Assembly (NCBI GenBank): GCA_003255025.1
Contig: QANY01002976.1
Span: forward strand, 1,302,001 to 1,366,000
Reading direction: 5' to 3'
Origin: Datisca glomerata
Taxonomy: Eukaryota; Streptophyta; Magnoliopsida; Cucurbitales; Datiscaceae
Length of the DNA: 64,000 nt
A program made the position numbers and the translations under genes. The notes under the pieces are model-generated. The model had not been told where the DNA came from. It saw nothing but the letters and a program-made list of their open reading frames with translations, and did not search any database. Below, piece after piece: positions 1 through 11,740 of the stretch (within the stretch, counting starts at the first letter, position 1; every line of letters begins with the position of its first letter).

Positions 1-220
1 AATTATATTTATCATCAGCAAAAGGAGACGAAACAAGTTTTTAGATTTTCATTCAAAGAGATGACATGAAATAGACGAGAACATAGGCCCATAATAATGA
101 AATTCCTAAGGCATTGGGTATAATCATTAGAATTTTAGCATGAACACATTACTCTTGAAAATTCTGGAGAAGCATTGATAGTTTGGTGACGTCCCAATTC
201 TTAAGTTCATGATCTGAATC
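1..220 (-). other. Spacer downstream of the J gag-protease ORF
   Basis: On the minus strand this stretch follows the stop of the J gag-protease ORF and leads towards the reverse transcriptase, which would lie beyond the left edge. No long open frame is visible. Ogre-type gypsy elements are known to have an intron between protease and RT, so this could be the start of such an intron. That is inference; I did not identify convincing splice sites. Confidence 0.35.
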
Positions 221-2458
221 TTATCGAGAAACCAAGTGCTTTGTACTTGAACTTGATGATTTTCCCAGGATCGCAGATATTGAAAGCTCGGCGATATCAT
301 CTTCAAGGTTGTACTGCTCTACTATAACCGGTTCTTCGAATGAAATTCCCACACTTCTAAAGGATTTAGAAATATGGGGTATGATTGCCATTTCCACATC
401 GAATTCCCTATTTTCAAGCCTGACAATCCTCTTTTCTTTCTTTTGAGCTTCCACTCTCCCTTTATCAGCCTTGGTCGGTCTATATCTAAGTCCAAACCTT
501 TGCTCATTCTTGTCCCAGTCAATTAACTTATTTATGCCTTGATGCTCACTCCCGAGTCTCTTACCTGGCTGGTATCCCCCTTTGATCATCAACCTTGCAA
601 CCATCTGAGATGCTTTTGATAGGTTTGGCGTTGGAGAGGGTTTCCCACTAGCAACAAACGTGGTGTTCCCAATCTCAAATGATCGAAATGAGCACTCCAA
701 TACTTCCTCTGCCGCCTCGACATATGACATGGTGGCTGGCTTGGATACCAAAAAATCTTCTTCCCCATATATACAAATCAATTTATGATCCATTATGAAT
801 TTCAGCTTCTGATGTAAGGAAGAAGGTACTGCCCCAGCAGAGTGAATCCATGGTCGACCTAAAAGGAAATTGTACGCTGGATTTATGTCCATCACTTGGA
901 AAATAATATTGAATATGCATGGTCCGATTCGAATAGATATCTCTATGTCTCTGATTACTTCTCTTCGGGTACCGTCGAATGCTCTTACTATCATCATGCT
1001 CGGCCGCATATGTGTCACGTCCACTGGGAGCTTTGCTAGTGTGGATCTTGGCATTACATTTAGAGATGAGCCGTTATCGATCAATACTTTTGCAACAATA
1101 TAATCCCTACATTTTACGGATATATGTAAAGCTCTGGTGTGCCCAGTACCATTGGTCGGGATTTCATCATCTGTGAAAGTGATAAAATTCGGTGCGGTAA
1201 TATTTCCCACAATTCCACTCAACTTTTCCACCGTAATGTCATGACAGACATATGCTTGATTCAAAACCTTCAATAATGCTTGGCGATGTGGTTCAGAATT
1301 CAGAAAGAGTGACAGTAAGGATATGCGAGCAGGTAAGCGATTAAGTTGTTCAATCACCTTATACTCACTTTGCTTGATGAGCTTCAAAAATTCACATACT
1401 TCTTCTTCAGACACTGCTCTTTCTTTCTCCGTACCTCTTATTATATCTGGGTCTATCACTTGGCCGCCATGCACTTCTCCTTGGAATTCATGACCATTGT
1501 CGCCTTCTTTGGCCTTCCCTTTCCTTTGCCTTTCAAACACATCACTTTTATCCGTTCTCAAAACTTCTGGCGTGTAGCATCTGCCACTCCTCGTCATCCC
1601 ACCTACTCCTGAAATATTAGTTATGGGGAGATCGAGGTCCGACAGATTTAGCTCTTGGGGTTTGTCGTTACTGCTTGTAATAACCTCATATCCGTAGATC
1701 CAGGGTACTGCTCTTGAATCTTTGTAAGCGAACGCACCCGGTATTTGAATGGTGATAGGCATCGGAGCATAAGACGTAGTGGTGCGAGTTGACTTTTCCT
1801 CGTAATGTATTGTGAGAGGTTTTGGGATATAGGATGACATTTCAACATTAACTTCAGATGATTCTTTAGTTATCATGAGGACTAAAGAGTCATCTTCTTG
1901 GTATTCCCTTTCTCCTTTATGACTTATCGTAAGTATCTTTGCATCCAACAACTTTTGCACTTCCTTTTTAAAATCAGCACACTCCTCAATTGTATGCCCC
2001 GTCACCTTCTTATGAAACAAACAATCGAAGTCATGCATAGGCTTCCTAAAAACGCACTCATCCTCTGAGCGTGTTGGGTAGGTGTACCCTGCTCTAGAAA
2101 GAAGATGAAAAAGTGTTTCCATTGACGTGCTCACATCTTCCACGTCCCTCTTTCCATATGAAAAATATTCCTCAATTGCATTCACGGCAGGATTCCCATG
2201 ATTTGGTAGAGGGTTGGAATTGATATCTAGATTCCCATTAGCCTTTTTGAAATTCAACCATCCATCCTTGATCAGTGCCTGTACTCTACCTTTTAATGCC
2301 GTGCAATTCTGAGTCGAATGTCCCACTGCCCTAGCATGATACTCACAGCGAGCAATCGAATCATACCACATTGGGTATGGTGGTTGTAGAGGTTCATATG
2401 GAATTGGCACCAATTGATTATTCTGTATCAATTGAGGTAAGAGTTCTGTATATGACAT
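221..2458 (-). CDS. Gag C-terminus / aspartic protease / G-patch polyprotein of gypsy element J
   Basis: This 745-codon frame is the only long intact retroelement ORF in the window. Two short Cys/His motifs lie at residues 38-52 and 146-160, each starting with C and ending GHxxxxC, as in gag proteins of Ogre/Tat-like gypsy elements. The retroviral-type protease centres on LIDNGSSLNVMP (about 459-470), with N in place of the T of the usual DTG/DSG triad. A second protease landmark, FLLGRPWIHS, lies at 531-540. A G-patch follows at about 621-645 (GGYQPGKRLG). The protein would process the element's polyprotein in virus-like particles. The initiator Met is arbitrary, because gag homology continues upstream in broken frames. 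RT, RNase H and integrase are not in the window. Family assignment is sure; lineage (Ogre/Tat-like) is likely. Confidence 0.88.
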   Translation of the reverse strand: MSYTELLPQLIQNNQLVPIPYEPLQPPYPMWYDSIARCEYHARAVGHSTQNCTALKGRVQALIKDGWLNFKKANGNLDINSNPLPNHGNPAVNAIEEYFSYGKRDVEDVSTSMETLFHLLSRAGYTYPTRSEDECVFRKPMHDFDCLFHKKVTGHTIEECADFKKEVQKLLDAKILTISHKGEREYQEDDSLVLMITKESSEVNVEMSSYIPKPLTIHYEEKSTRTTTSYAPMPITIQIPGAFAYKDSRAVPWIYGYEVITSSNDKPQELNLSDLDLPITNISGVGGMTRSGRCYTPEVLRTDKSDVFERQRKGKAKEGDNGHEFQGEVHGGQVIDPDIIRGTEKERAVSEEEVCEFLKLIKQSEYKVIEQLNRLPARISLLSLFLNSEPHRQALLKVLNQAYVCHDITVEKLSGIVGNITAPNFITFTDDEIPTNGTGHTRALHISVKCRDYIVAKVLIDNGSSLNVMPRSTLAKLPVDVTHMRPSMMIVRAFDGTRREVIRDIEISIRIGPCIFNIIFQVMDINPAYNFLLGRPWIHSAGAVPSSLHQKLKFIMDHKLICIYGEEDFLVSKPATMSYVEAAEEVLECSFRSFEIGNTTFVASGKPSPTPNLSKASQMVARLMIKGGYQPGKRLGSEHQGINKLIDWDKNEQRFGLRYRPTKADKGRVEAQKKEKRIVRLENREFDVEMAIIPHISKSFRSVGISFEEPVIVEQYNLEDDIAELSISAILGKSSSSSTKHLVSR

Positions 2459-3841
2459 GGGGATTGGATCATATTGAATAAAACGTTGATTATTTCTATT
2501 TCCCCTCAGAGGCTGATCAGCCTGACCAATATTTTACTGGTGAACCGGTGGTCTGAAACCGGGTTCTCGGTTATTTTGAAATGTTGATTGTTGAGAGTGA
2601 TAATTGTACGGAATTTATGAGGTATTAGCCACATATGAAGTCGTAGACTTGGGTCCTTCCCCATACTTTGAAAATCCTGATCCCGGGTTCACAGCTTGTG
2701 ATGGGTACCCAGAATTGATCGTCTGCACATCCCATTCTTTTCGCTTCAATGGAGGCCCCTTTTTACTGACGATGTATCTGATATGATTTCCAAAATTCTT
2801 CCATTCTTTATCCGATACTCAATCCTTTCACCGATCACTATGATGTCAGAGAAGTTGTTTGAAGCGTTTCCAATCATTCTGTCATAAAAAGGTGTTAATA
2901 AACATTCCAGCCATCTCCTTGTCTGACAATGGGGGGTGTACCTGATCAGCTAATTCCCTCCACTTTTATGCATATTCTTTAAAGCCTTCTGTAGGTTTTT
3001 TCTCCATCGTTTGTAAGTCCAAACGATCAGGAGCTATGTCTATGTTGTACTTATATTGTCTTAAAAAGCATCTGCTAGATCTTTCCACCTCCGAATATGT
3101 TGGTTATCCAATTAGATATACCAACGAGATGCGACCCCCATCAGGCTATCTTGAAAGAAATGAATCAGCAGTTTATCATCATTTACACAAGCAGTCATTA
3201 TTCTGCAGTACATAATAATGTGATTTCTAGGGCACGTACTACCATCATATTTTGCAAACTCAGGTAGTTTGAATTTATGTGGGATGTTCACATCAGGGAC
3301 CAAACATAATTGGGTGGCATCAATGGTACCGTATACATCAGATCCTTCAATAGCACGTAATCTCTCCTCCAGAAAGTCCAATTTATCTTTCGATCGTGGG
3401 TCATCACTTGGCTTGGTAATAGGCTTCTGCATCTTTGGGTCATCAACATCAGTTATGATGATTGGCTCATTAACGAGTGCGCCTTGTGGAGTGAAAGCTT
3501 GGTTGTGACCACATGCCATCGCGGATGGGTTGTACCCAGTTTTTCCATGTCTGCATTGTTTTCTGGACATTTGGAAATGGATGATGCTGGATATTTATTG
3601 GTGGTGAAACATGCTGAAATTGGTCAACCTGATGACATTGATAGGTTGAAGTGAACCCAGTAGGGTAAAATGGAGTATCGTTTGGCAGCTGATTTTGTGA
3701 TGATTGAGCCCCTTGCGGATTTTCAAAACAGGCATTTCCCTTACTTGTGAGGAGTTCGAGGACTTTAGCCATTTTCTCTTTTAGCTCCCTAATCTCTTCC
3801 TTAATTTCCTCTCGTGATTGCTCTCTTTCTTGCTCGTCCAT
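2459..3841 (-). pseudogene. Gag of gypsy element J, frameshifted
   Basis: The minus strand encodes a retrotransposon gag in at least three frames. It opens at 3841 with a Glu/Lys-rich coiled coil (EEIKEEIRELKEKMAKVLEL), then a Gln/Pro-rich linker. After a frameshift near 3500 comes the gag core with KLPEFAKYDGST, LIHFFQDSL and ASRWYI (3112-3400). The homology continues past a stop near 3111 with phrases such as IGERIEYRIKNGR (about 2810-2850) before joining the open ORF that begins at 2458. The core is the retrotrans_gag fold that assembles particles. Several stops make it non-functional as read, although sequencing error cannot be excluded. Confidence 0.8.
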
Positions 3842-4089
3842 GACCCTAACTTGAGCTCGAGTTCGATAGGGATATCGAAGTTGTCGGGCTATCTTTGGAA
3901 AATTTCTTTAAAATAAATAAAAAATAAAGCAATGAGATGTAGATTTTTGCTAATAAAAAGAAGAAATAATGAGGGTAAATTTATGCATGAGAAATGATAC
4001 TGCGCAAAGTGAAAGTTCTAAAGTAATCAATTTCATTCAATTAGTAGAGCCATCCACTACATTTGAGTATGTAGAAGTCAATTACATTA

Positions 4090-5200
4090 CTTCATAACAT
4101 GAGTTCATACATAATGACCAAAATGACCCCAAATCCCGGTTGACTTCTTCCAAAAATTTAGATAAGTTCTCCCCATTAGGATGGATGGGCAAGACATTTC
4201 TCTTAAAAATGAAGCTTGTTCCGCCAAATTGCCCGCTCTCACAGCCATGCCTTTAAGCCATTCCACAGCCTGCCCAGATCGTTGTCAAATCGAGTTGTAC
4301 TCTTATTGTAGCAACTGATAATCATATCTCAGTATATCAACATTAGCGTCATTGTTTTTTGCCAACTTCTGTGCAACGTCCTGATAAGCTCTAACTTGGT
4401 GCTCAAGGCTTGCGATGGCTTTCAATAATTCTTCAGAATCATTTGTTGACTCAGTCTTTTTAACTTTCTAATTCTCTAAATCAACTTGTAAATTATTAAC
4501 GATTCATCGTAAGGCGTCATATTGCTCTTCTAACTCGACAATGTACACATTTTTCTTATCAACAGTTCCCTTCACATCTTCTAGAATTTCTCATACCAGT
4601 TTATTTTCCCTCTCTAACTTCACGATTTGATCCTCTTGTTCGTAGATTACCCCTCACAAGTTCTCATTGTCTTCCGCCATCTTTCTAATTTTGTTGCCCA
4701 ATTGGCGAGTGTCAGTTCCCAACTCTGAGTTTTTCTGCTTTAGATACGCCTGATCCTCAACCTTATTTCTTAACTCTTTGAGTCGTTCTTCAGCTTCGAT
4801 TCTGTGTTTCTAAAAAAAAATTCACCTCGACTGCTAGTCGTCTGTTTTCTTCCAAAAGGGCTAGAACTTTTTGACTCTCCTCATATAACTCATCCAGCTC
4901 CTCCTTTTTAGCAATCTTTTGATGAAATTCCAGTGATTTGACTGATGGTACATCCTCAATTGGTAAGGCAATAATTATTTTGTTTCTACTCTCAAGCCAT
5001 GCTTCATACTCCTTTGTGCAGTTCATGCGATTCTTTTCATTTCGCATCCTTCTTGTTATTTTCCAAGCTCAATCAGTTGCTGTAGTTTTTTTTTTCAATT
5101 TCTTGAGAATCGTAACTAACCTCAATATCCTTCAATGCATGCATGGTGGGGACAAATTGTCTCATGTATAATTGACGGAGTGCCATTAGCGGAGCATAAC
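4090..5200 (-). pseudogene. ORF1 (coiled-coil protein upstream of gag) of element J
   Basis: On the minus strand an extra gene precedes gag. Near 5170-5100 it reads RQLYMRQFVPTMHALKD, then continues into an open piece at 5047-4790 (EYEAWLESRNKI, LYEESQKVLALLEENRRLAV) and, after a frameshift and several stops, into a long heptad-rich region to about 4100. Ogre-type elements carry an ORF1 of unknown function upstream of gag, ending in a long coiled coil, and this matches that layout. The N-terminal half is missing, because homology stops at about 5200 where an unrelated LTR-like motif begins. Broken by at least one frameshift and several stops. Confidence 0.65.
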
Positions 5201-5975
5201 TAGTACAACCCCATGGTCTTGGGAGCGGAACCCATTAAAAATTTTTGGTCTACGAAAACTCAAAGTTGGTTCGGGAGTCGTTTGTGTGTGGGGAATGTAT
5301 TAGCACCCCACAACACCCATTATAAAATGGTTACCAAATTTAATCAAATGCTATACAAATTTTTTTATTTTTAGGCAAAGGTTAAAGAGATTCATTTTTT
5401 AATGTCCCATTTGATGGATTTTGTATCATAGAAATGAACAAAATAAATTACTTTTAATGGGTGGTCCAAAGACCATTGAAAAATTATTTTTTTGTATTCT
5501 TATATCTTTTTAAATCAAAGCATTATTAGAGTTATTCTCGGTATCCCAAGAATAACTCCTCACCTCAGTAGTTTGAGAAGTTTGGTATCCCAAAAATCTC
5601 AAAGTCCATCGTCGGCTTTGTTTAGTGAAAATTAAATAATGAAAGTAACAAAATCTAAATCTAATTATTAAAATTATAATCCACACATACATGAACTTTA
5701 ATTATAATAATAAAGGAATAATGCAAGAATCGCATTATAAGCATGACGATGCAAGAGTGCTAAATAAATAAACATGTAAAAGAAATAATGTTAATAATTA
5801 CAACAAAAGGGAAGTAAAAGAATAGAGATAAGTTATAGGATGTCAAATTATAGAAAACATAAAATATTGAGATTATATAAAACATGCATAAAAAAATAAT
5901 AATGCAAGAATAAAGTAAAACCATATTATGTAATAAATGAAAGAAAAAAAATTAATATATATATATATATATATA

Positions 5976-5976
5976 N
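5976..5976. other. Single ambiguous base in a TA microsatellite
   Basis: A lone N follows a (TA)n run. The two other N positions in this window coincide with missing LTR sequence, so this one probably also marks a collapsed or joined assembly position. Confidence 0.6.
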
Positions 5977-6694
5977 TTTTACTACTTAGTCTACTAATTA
6001 CCATTTTTCTTTCCTTCCCTCATTAGTCATTGCTAATCAAATAGTAAAGGGGATGATCATGGATGATAATTAGTTCAAACAAATGTCACAAAATGATGAA
6101 CATAATATTTTAAAACGAAAAGACTTGTAGGAAAATTGAAAATTTCACAACTTAGATATTTGCATAATCTTGTATAGAGGTTTTACTCTCCATTTTATGC
6201 ATTTTTATGTATGAGAAATTATCCTAAGGGATCTTTGCATCAAATGTACACTTTCAACCATTAAAGGGTTGATTCACATTTGATTAATTTTTCCACCCCT
6301 CAAAAGCATCATCATCCTCATTAATTGAGTTGATGATAAAGACATCTCAATATCCAACTTGTAAAGAAATCATCAAAGCATGAAATTAAAAGGTTAAGAT
6401 TTAAATGATAAAGAATGAACAATCCACTTATGTATAAAAAAAATACAAAAGATATCAACTACATTCATATGAAGAAGAGAGATGAACAAAATATATTATG
6501 AGCAAATGTACCAAACAATTAAGCTACCTTGAGAAAAAGAATGGAAGAAGATGAAGATAATAGAAGTGTAGAACCTCTTCCTCTCTCTAAAGTCACCTCT
6601 CTTTCTCACTCCAACCCCTCTCTTTCTCACTCTAAAAAAATGGCTTCCCATTTTTTACTCTAAAGGGACCCCCCTTAAGTGAAGACCTCATCCC

Positions 6695-6702
6695 TATTTA
6701 TA
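6695..6702 (-). promoter_or_regulatory. TATA box of a minus-strand LTR promoter
   Basis: The minus strand reads TATAAATAG, in a context typical of retroelement LTRs and followed by a leader rich in GAGAGAGG. It points towards element J, so it may be J's promoter. Confidence 0.45.
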
Positions 6703-7020
6703 GGTAAAATTAGGGTTTGCCTTTTTTACTTTTAGTCTTTTCTTTTAGTCTTTTTTTCAATTTTGATTTTTTAGTCCTTTTTTTCAATTTTTACTTTTTA
6801 GTCCTTGGACCATTTTTCTTATTTTAGTATTGGATTAGTTTTTCAAATTATACATATAGTCTTGGATTATTATATGAGCCAAAATACAAAGTATGTATAT
6901 TTCATGTATTAGAATTGGTTTGTAGTCCGTGACTTGAGTTTTGGGTAAAATCCTTACGTTTTGATGATTCTAACGTTGAGGGTTTATATATAGATTTTTA
7001 CTCAGCATCACAGATTTAAA

Positions 7021-8375
7021 TGTGACAGAAGGTTATATTTTGAGCATTTATTTCATGATTCTAAACACGTTTCAGCATTTATTTCGAGCATTTGTGAGGA
7101 ACAAAGAGATTTAGAATTTTTTTGTTCAAAAACAAATCAGAGCCATAACGATGTTATTAAATCAAAACCTTTCAAATTAGTTTTGGTTAATGAATACAAT
7201 GGGACTTTTAGGAGTTTCATAGAACTCTTTGAAATTTCAGGCTTTTCGAGTTGGATTATTTGAGGTCTCTTGGATTCGATGTAAGTGAAATCTTACATAT
7301 GTAATTGTGTGGTTGCTTTGCTATGTATATAAAAATGTGGATTCAACTCCAATTTTCTTTTCCTTGTTTGGCTATTGTTTTGTGATATTCATTGTGCTGA
7401 TACTATACTCTGTGATGTATTACTCTGAAATTTGATAATGAAATATGATAAGATATGAAAGATTACGGTATGATCATATAACGTAAAGTATTATGCCGTT
7501 AGAGTCACGTACCTACCAAACATCTGTATACGTTACCTCGTCCTTCGGGAGAGGATCTCTGGATATGTTCTGGTTAATTATGTGAGAAGGCAATTTATTG
7601 CATGTGGTTCCACCTCTTCAAAGGTACGAAATGGTATTAGTAAGAAATGTCACTTGTACGTACCTTACAAATCTCTGAAAATGCTATGGTTAGTTATGTG
7701 GGAAGGTAATTATTGCAACTAGGTCCACCTCTTTGAAGGTGCGAAATGGTACTCGTGAGAAAGGACACATGTACGTATCTTACAAAATAACAACTTACCA
7801 ACGGGTAATCTCTGTTCTGCTCTGGGTGTGGTGGCAAGTTCTAACAGAAGTTGACCAACGTCTCTATAAGAAAAGTTATAAACGCTCTAAATGAATGATA
7901 AGGCTATAAGTAATAATTCGTATGATAGAATGGTATGCGTTGTATGTGATTGCTTGTGTGTGAGGTTATGTATGTGTGGTTTTATTTACTAAGCATATTT
8001 TTATACTCATTCCATTCTATTTTATAATTTTTCAGATGATGATAACAATGATGAGGAGTTTATTATTGAAGAGGTATAAAATTTCTGACAACAGGCGAGG
8101 GTCATTGAATCTTGTTTTAAAGTCTTAGAAATTATTTACTTGATGCTATGTTTTATTTTAATTAACTCATGAGTCTCTGAAATTCGTACTCTTTGATTCT
8201 TGAATGTTTTATGAAGTAAGACTTTTTATGTAACTAAAAGTTTGATGAAGGATTTGATTTTCTACAATATGTCATTTTATTTAATATGAGTTAGTTAAAA
8301 AAATTGACCTAACTTCCACGACATTTTTTGTTAAATAATTTAACTAAAACTCAATTAACTTTTCGGGATGTTACA
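7021..8375 (+). repeat. Candidate solo LTR, gypsy type
   Basis: The stretch starts TGTGAC and ends GGGATGTTACA, terminal motifs seen in LTRs of Tekay/Del-like gypsy elements. It has an internal 116-bp tandem duplication and an Asp/Glu-codon run (GATGATGATAAC) near 8034, which is also common in such LTRs. No primer site or coding region follows, so it would be a solo LTR. No clear 5-bp target duplication was found, so the exact ends are uncertain. Confidence 0.35.
7556..7790. repeat. Two-copy tandem repeat, 116-bp period
   Basis: Unit 1 starts at 7556 and unit 2 at 7672. Both contain GTTAxTTATGTG, CCACCTCTT and a CxCxTGTACGTA block in the same order. Divergence is moderate. Confidence 0.75.
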
Positions 8376-8945
8376 GAAACATTTATGACCACCTCCATAT
8401 TAATTGAGTTTAATCAAGATAGAAGCAAGTTAGTCGAATAAAATTTTGCATCTAAAAACTTAGTCGATTACTCAAACCACTCCTCTTGGCCATTATGGAA
8501 TTGAGAAGCGGCCATGAGGCCACATGAGTTGGAATGGAATCACAGCCATTCCATTTAGGTTAAAAAACTCATGTTTAAAAATTTTGGTCAAAATTTGACC
8601 GAATTTAAAATTTTCAATGTTAGTCAAATTCAAAAGTTAATTCGTAAGTGCCACCCTGTCAATTCATATTTATTCCAAAAGTAATTTTTTAATTTCATAT
8701 TATAATATATTCTATTAACACTAACTAAAAAATCGATCCTTACAGAATATATGAGATTATATGAGGTGATGTTTGAACTATAATTTGATATGTAAAGCTT
8801 TTTCAACTATTCGAAGATTTAAAGTTGGCTAAGAAATTTTAAGAGATAAGCTCAATTCAGAAATAATATATCAAATTTTCAAATCAAGATTGAGATGAGG
8901 AATATTATACTTTGATAAAGATTTCAATCATCTTTTATTGGAAAG
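8376..8945. other. Spacer without recognised features
   Basis: AT-rich sequence between the candidate solo LTR and copia element C. A short imperfect repeat around a CATTCCA/TGGAATG palindrome lies near 8530-8560. I see no gene or transposon terminus. Confidence 0.5.
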
Positions 8946-9266
8946 TGTTAAAAATTTCAGATTTGGGCGTCCATGATTGGTTTATCTGAACTGGTTGTGA
9001 AAATGAATAATTGATAGTTTTTCACATGAAAACTAACAATGGAAGTTAATAATAGAAACTTCCATTAGAAAAATAAGATCACTTGACATTTTTCTAGAGA
9101 GAAAAAAACTTGAAACTATAGAAAATCAAGGGAGTAAATCAATCCTCCTAGATCAAAATCAAGTTTTTACATTTAAAATCAAGGGTTCTTGAGTTGTGGA
9201 ACAAGTGAGGAGTTCATTTTCATGATTTCCTACACGATCCAACATATAATTCATCATGTTGATCCA
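8946..9266 (+). repeat. 5' LTR of copia element C
   Basis: It begins TGTTAAAAATTTC and ends GATCCA, just upstream of a tRNA-Met primer site. The first 150 bp match the sequence at 24548-24712 on the opposite strand, including the duplicated phrase GGAAGTTAATAATAGAAACT. That second copy is interpreted as the 3' LTR of the same element, displaced by an inversion. The 5 bases before it are GAAAG; no matching target duplication can be seen because the 3' LTR is truncated. Confidence 0.75.
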
Positions 9267-9272
9267 TTCTTT

Positions 9273-9283
9273 TGGTATCAGAG
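9273..9283 (+). other. Primer binding site (initiator tRNA-Met) of element C
   Basis: TGGTATCAGAG is the usual plant copia primer site, complementary to the 3' end of initiator methionine tRNA. It lies 6 bases after the LTR end, which sets the element's orientation as plus. Confidence 0.85.
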
Positions 9284-10892
9284 TATGATAATGATATTTT
9301 GTGCCTAGATAATTATCAAAAATCTATTTCACGGGTATTTATACAATACTAGCTTGTATGGTTTGAATTTTGTGGAAAACTTTTATTTGAATTCGCTGCC
9401 CCTTGCGGTAATCAATTTGTGAACAGAACCATAGAATGTCATTCTCTGCATAGAGATAAAGTTTGGTTTAGATAGTTTTTGTTTCTTTGACTCTATAATT
9501 TGTACTTGTTTAGGCAGTGGATTCTTCCATTTTTTTTATTCTGTTTAGACATTATGAATCAAGGATTCATTGATTTTTTTTATGTCAAATCAGATTAAGA
9601 AAAGATTATGTTTGATTTTGAGTAATGGTAATTAAAGTCGTTCGAAAAATCGGTGGCTATTACAAATTTTCAAGTTAAATTGATTTTTGAGACTCGTTGG
9701 ATACTGATTATGTGGCTTTTGGCCTTTCAAATTTTTAGTTTGTTTTAAATCAGTGAATAATCTAATTAAATTTGTGTAATTCTTTTATTGAGTTTCTATT
9801 TGTTCCCAATTTGAGTACATAAAAGTGTTTCAAGACTTCAATGCAGCTTTTTATGTTGCTGCGTTTGTAGTTTACATATTTAAAATGCTACACCTTCACA
9901 TGAAAAAGATGGAAGTTATGGACTTGAACAAATTACAGTCATTTTTTCATGTGGAGATGATGGTAGTTAAAAAATTGCACTTTTCACATGTGATTATTTG
10001 GTTTCATATGTTTCTTTTTATGTATAATTGGATCATCTAAAAGTATCACCATACATAAAAATTTTAAAATGATATATTTTTGTATGTTAATACAGAAGAT
10101 AGATTGAGGCTCAGATTATGAATGACCCTATACTTTGTACTATAAACTTTACAAGTACAAAATGAATCCATATAACAACATGGTTGAACATGTAACACAT
10201 TTGAGCAAAATGCACAATGATGTGAAAGGGGGCATTGAAGTTGAGATAAATATTTACAAAATTCTTCTCAATTCCTTGTCAGACATGGAATGTAGATAAA
10301 AATCAAGAGATCGTGGAAAAATATTCCTCTAAAGAATATGAGAGTATTGCAAAAGATCTCATATCAAATAGAGAGGAACGTAATATACGCTCTGGGATTC
10401 ACCGATAAACTGTATTATCGCGATTCGTAAATCTTCAGAGCGCAAGGTTGGGCCTTGGCATAGACAAAAAGGGACATGTACTGAATGAAATCTCAGGTTC
10501 AAGTGTTGAACATATTGTGATGTCCTATTTCTTTTGTACATATGATGATTGTTTTTAACATTATTTTCTAACTAAGGAGGTTGATATTTTTAATATAGTT
10601 CTTTAGTCTATGTGTATACTCTTCATGTTACGATACTAACTGAGTGGGAGTTATGATAAATGAGATTAGTTTATTCTCATACGTGCTATTTTTTGTGCAT
10701 ATAACTAAGTAATGGTGATGTGATATTTTGTGTGGGAGTTGATTGTAAGCATTGTGAACTTTCGATCCCATACTCAATATAACATCTTCATTGACTTAGT
10801 TGAGTTTGTCATAAATTTAAGATGTGAATGTGTGTTTTCCTTCAATATGCTAGTATTTATATGTGCTAATGTGTTTATATGTTATAGTTGAT
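9284..10892 (+). other. Leader of element C, with a foreign copia fragment
   Basis: Mostly non-coding. At about 10150-10300 a short stretch (HVTHLSKMHNDV, LLNSLSDMEC) resembles a copia gag domain out of place, so a second fragment may be embedded here. Otherwise I see only AT-rich sequence up to the gag start codon. Confidence 0.45.
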
Positions 10893-11740
10893 ATGACTTC
10901 CGCATCCACAAATATCATAGCTGAATTAAACAAGGGTGAGAAACTAAACAGTGGTAATTTTGATATTTGACATAAAAAAGTTTAGTATATTCTCGAGGAA
11001 CAAGAAGTTCTGGAAACCCTTGAACATAATATGACTAAACCTAGAAATGGTACTTCCGCTCAACATAGAATAGATCAAGAGCCTTATCGTTTATGGAAAT
11101 GAAAGAATAGCATCGCTTGCATTATGTGGTTGAGCTGCATGTAAGATGATCTTATATGTGAGCTTGAGAATTTTGAAGTCACCAAGGATATGTGTGATGC
11201 TCTAAAAGAAAAATTTGGTTTGACTTCAGCAACTCAACTAAGACAGCTCACTATTAAATTTGACACCTATGTGAAGCGTCAGCATCACACAATGAAACAA
11301 CATCAGAGAGTTTAAGAGTGATGGACTTACACTAACTGACGAACAACAAGTTCAAGCTGTTATCCGTTCCCTCTGTCAAAATTGTGAACACATGAAGATC
11401 AACATGACATACAATTAAAATATAAAACTTGTAATGATATTACTCGTCATGTGAAATTAGAAGCTGAGCGCTTGGAAGATGCTAAAACTTCTTACTCAAG
11501 CTTATGTTGCTTAAACAATTTCCCAAAAGATAGGTTTTAAAATAAAGGGAAATTCCAAATTTTTTTATAAAGGAAAGAAAATTTAAAGGTGCAAACCCAC
11601 AGTACAAAGGCAAGAAACCTGAGACCAACCGTCATATAAGAGGCAAACGTGGCGGTGAAAGAAAGAACAAGCCTGAGATGAAATGCTATAATTATGGCAT
11701 TTTGGGCCTCTTTACGCATGAATACACTGCGTCTCCAAGT
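10893..11740 (+). pseudogene. Gag of copia element C
   Basis: The start codon at 10893 opens MTSASTNIIAELNKG, the typical beginning of a large plant copia gag family. It is followed by LEEQEVLETL, DALKEKFG, LRQLTIKFDTYVKR and ALTDEQQVQAVIR-like motifs across several stops and shifts. A decayed zinc knuckle at about 11680-11725 reads CYNYGILGLFTHEYT, where two cysteines of the CCHC set have become Tyr and the knuckle His has become Leu. Gag packages the element RNA; this copy cannot, given at least three in-frame stops and the lost knuckle ligands. Confidence 0.8.

Larger units (their letters stand above)
5201..7020. other. AT-rich LTR-like non-coding region
   Basis: No coding frame is credible here. 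Positions 5210-5340 hold a phrase often seen in plant LTR sequences (GGTTCGGGAGTCG, then GTATTAGCACCCC). Positions 6570-6720, read on the minus strand, look like the promoter and start of an LTR: a TATA box and then a pyrimidine/purine-rich leader. I could not fix both ends of one LTR. It may be the LTR of J or of another non-coding retroelement joined to J. A TA microsatellite with one N sits at about 5955-5976. Confidence 0.4.

Noticed and set aside
9825..10040. 71-codon open frame in the C leader
   Set aside because: No domain, no homologue in the other elements, and AT-rich hydrophobic composition expected by chance.
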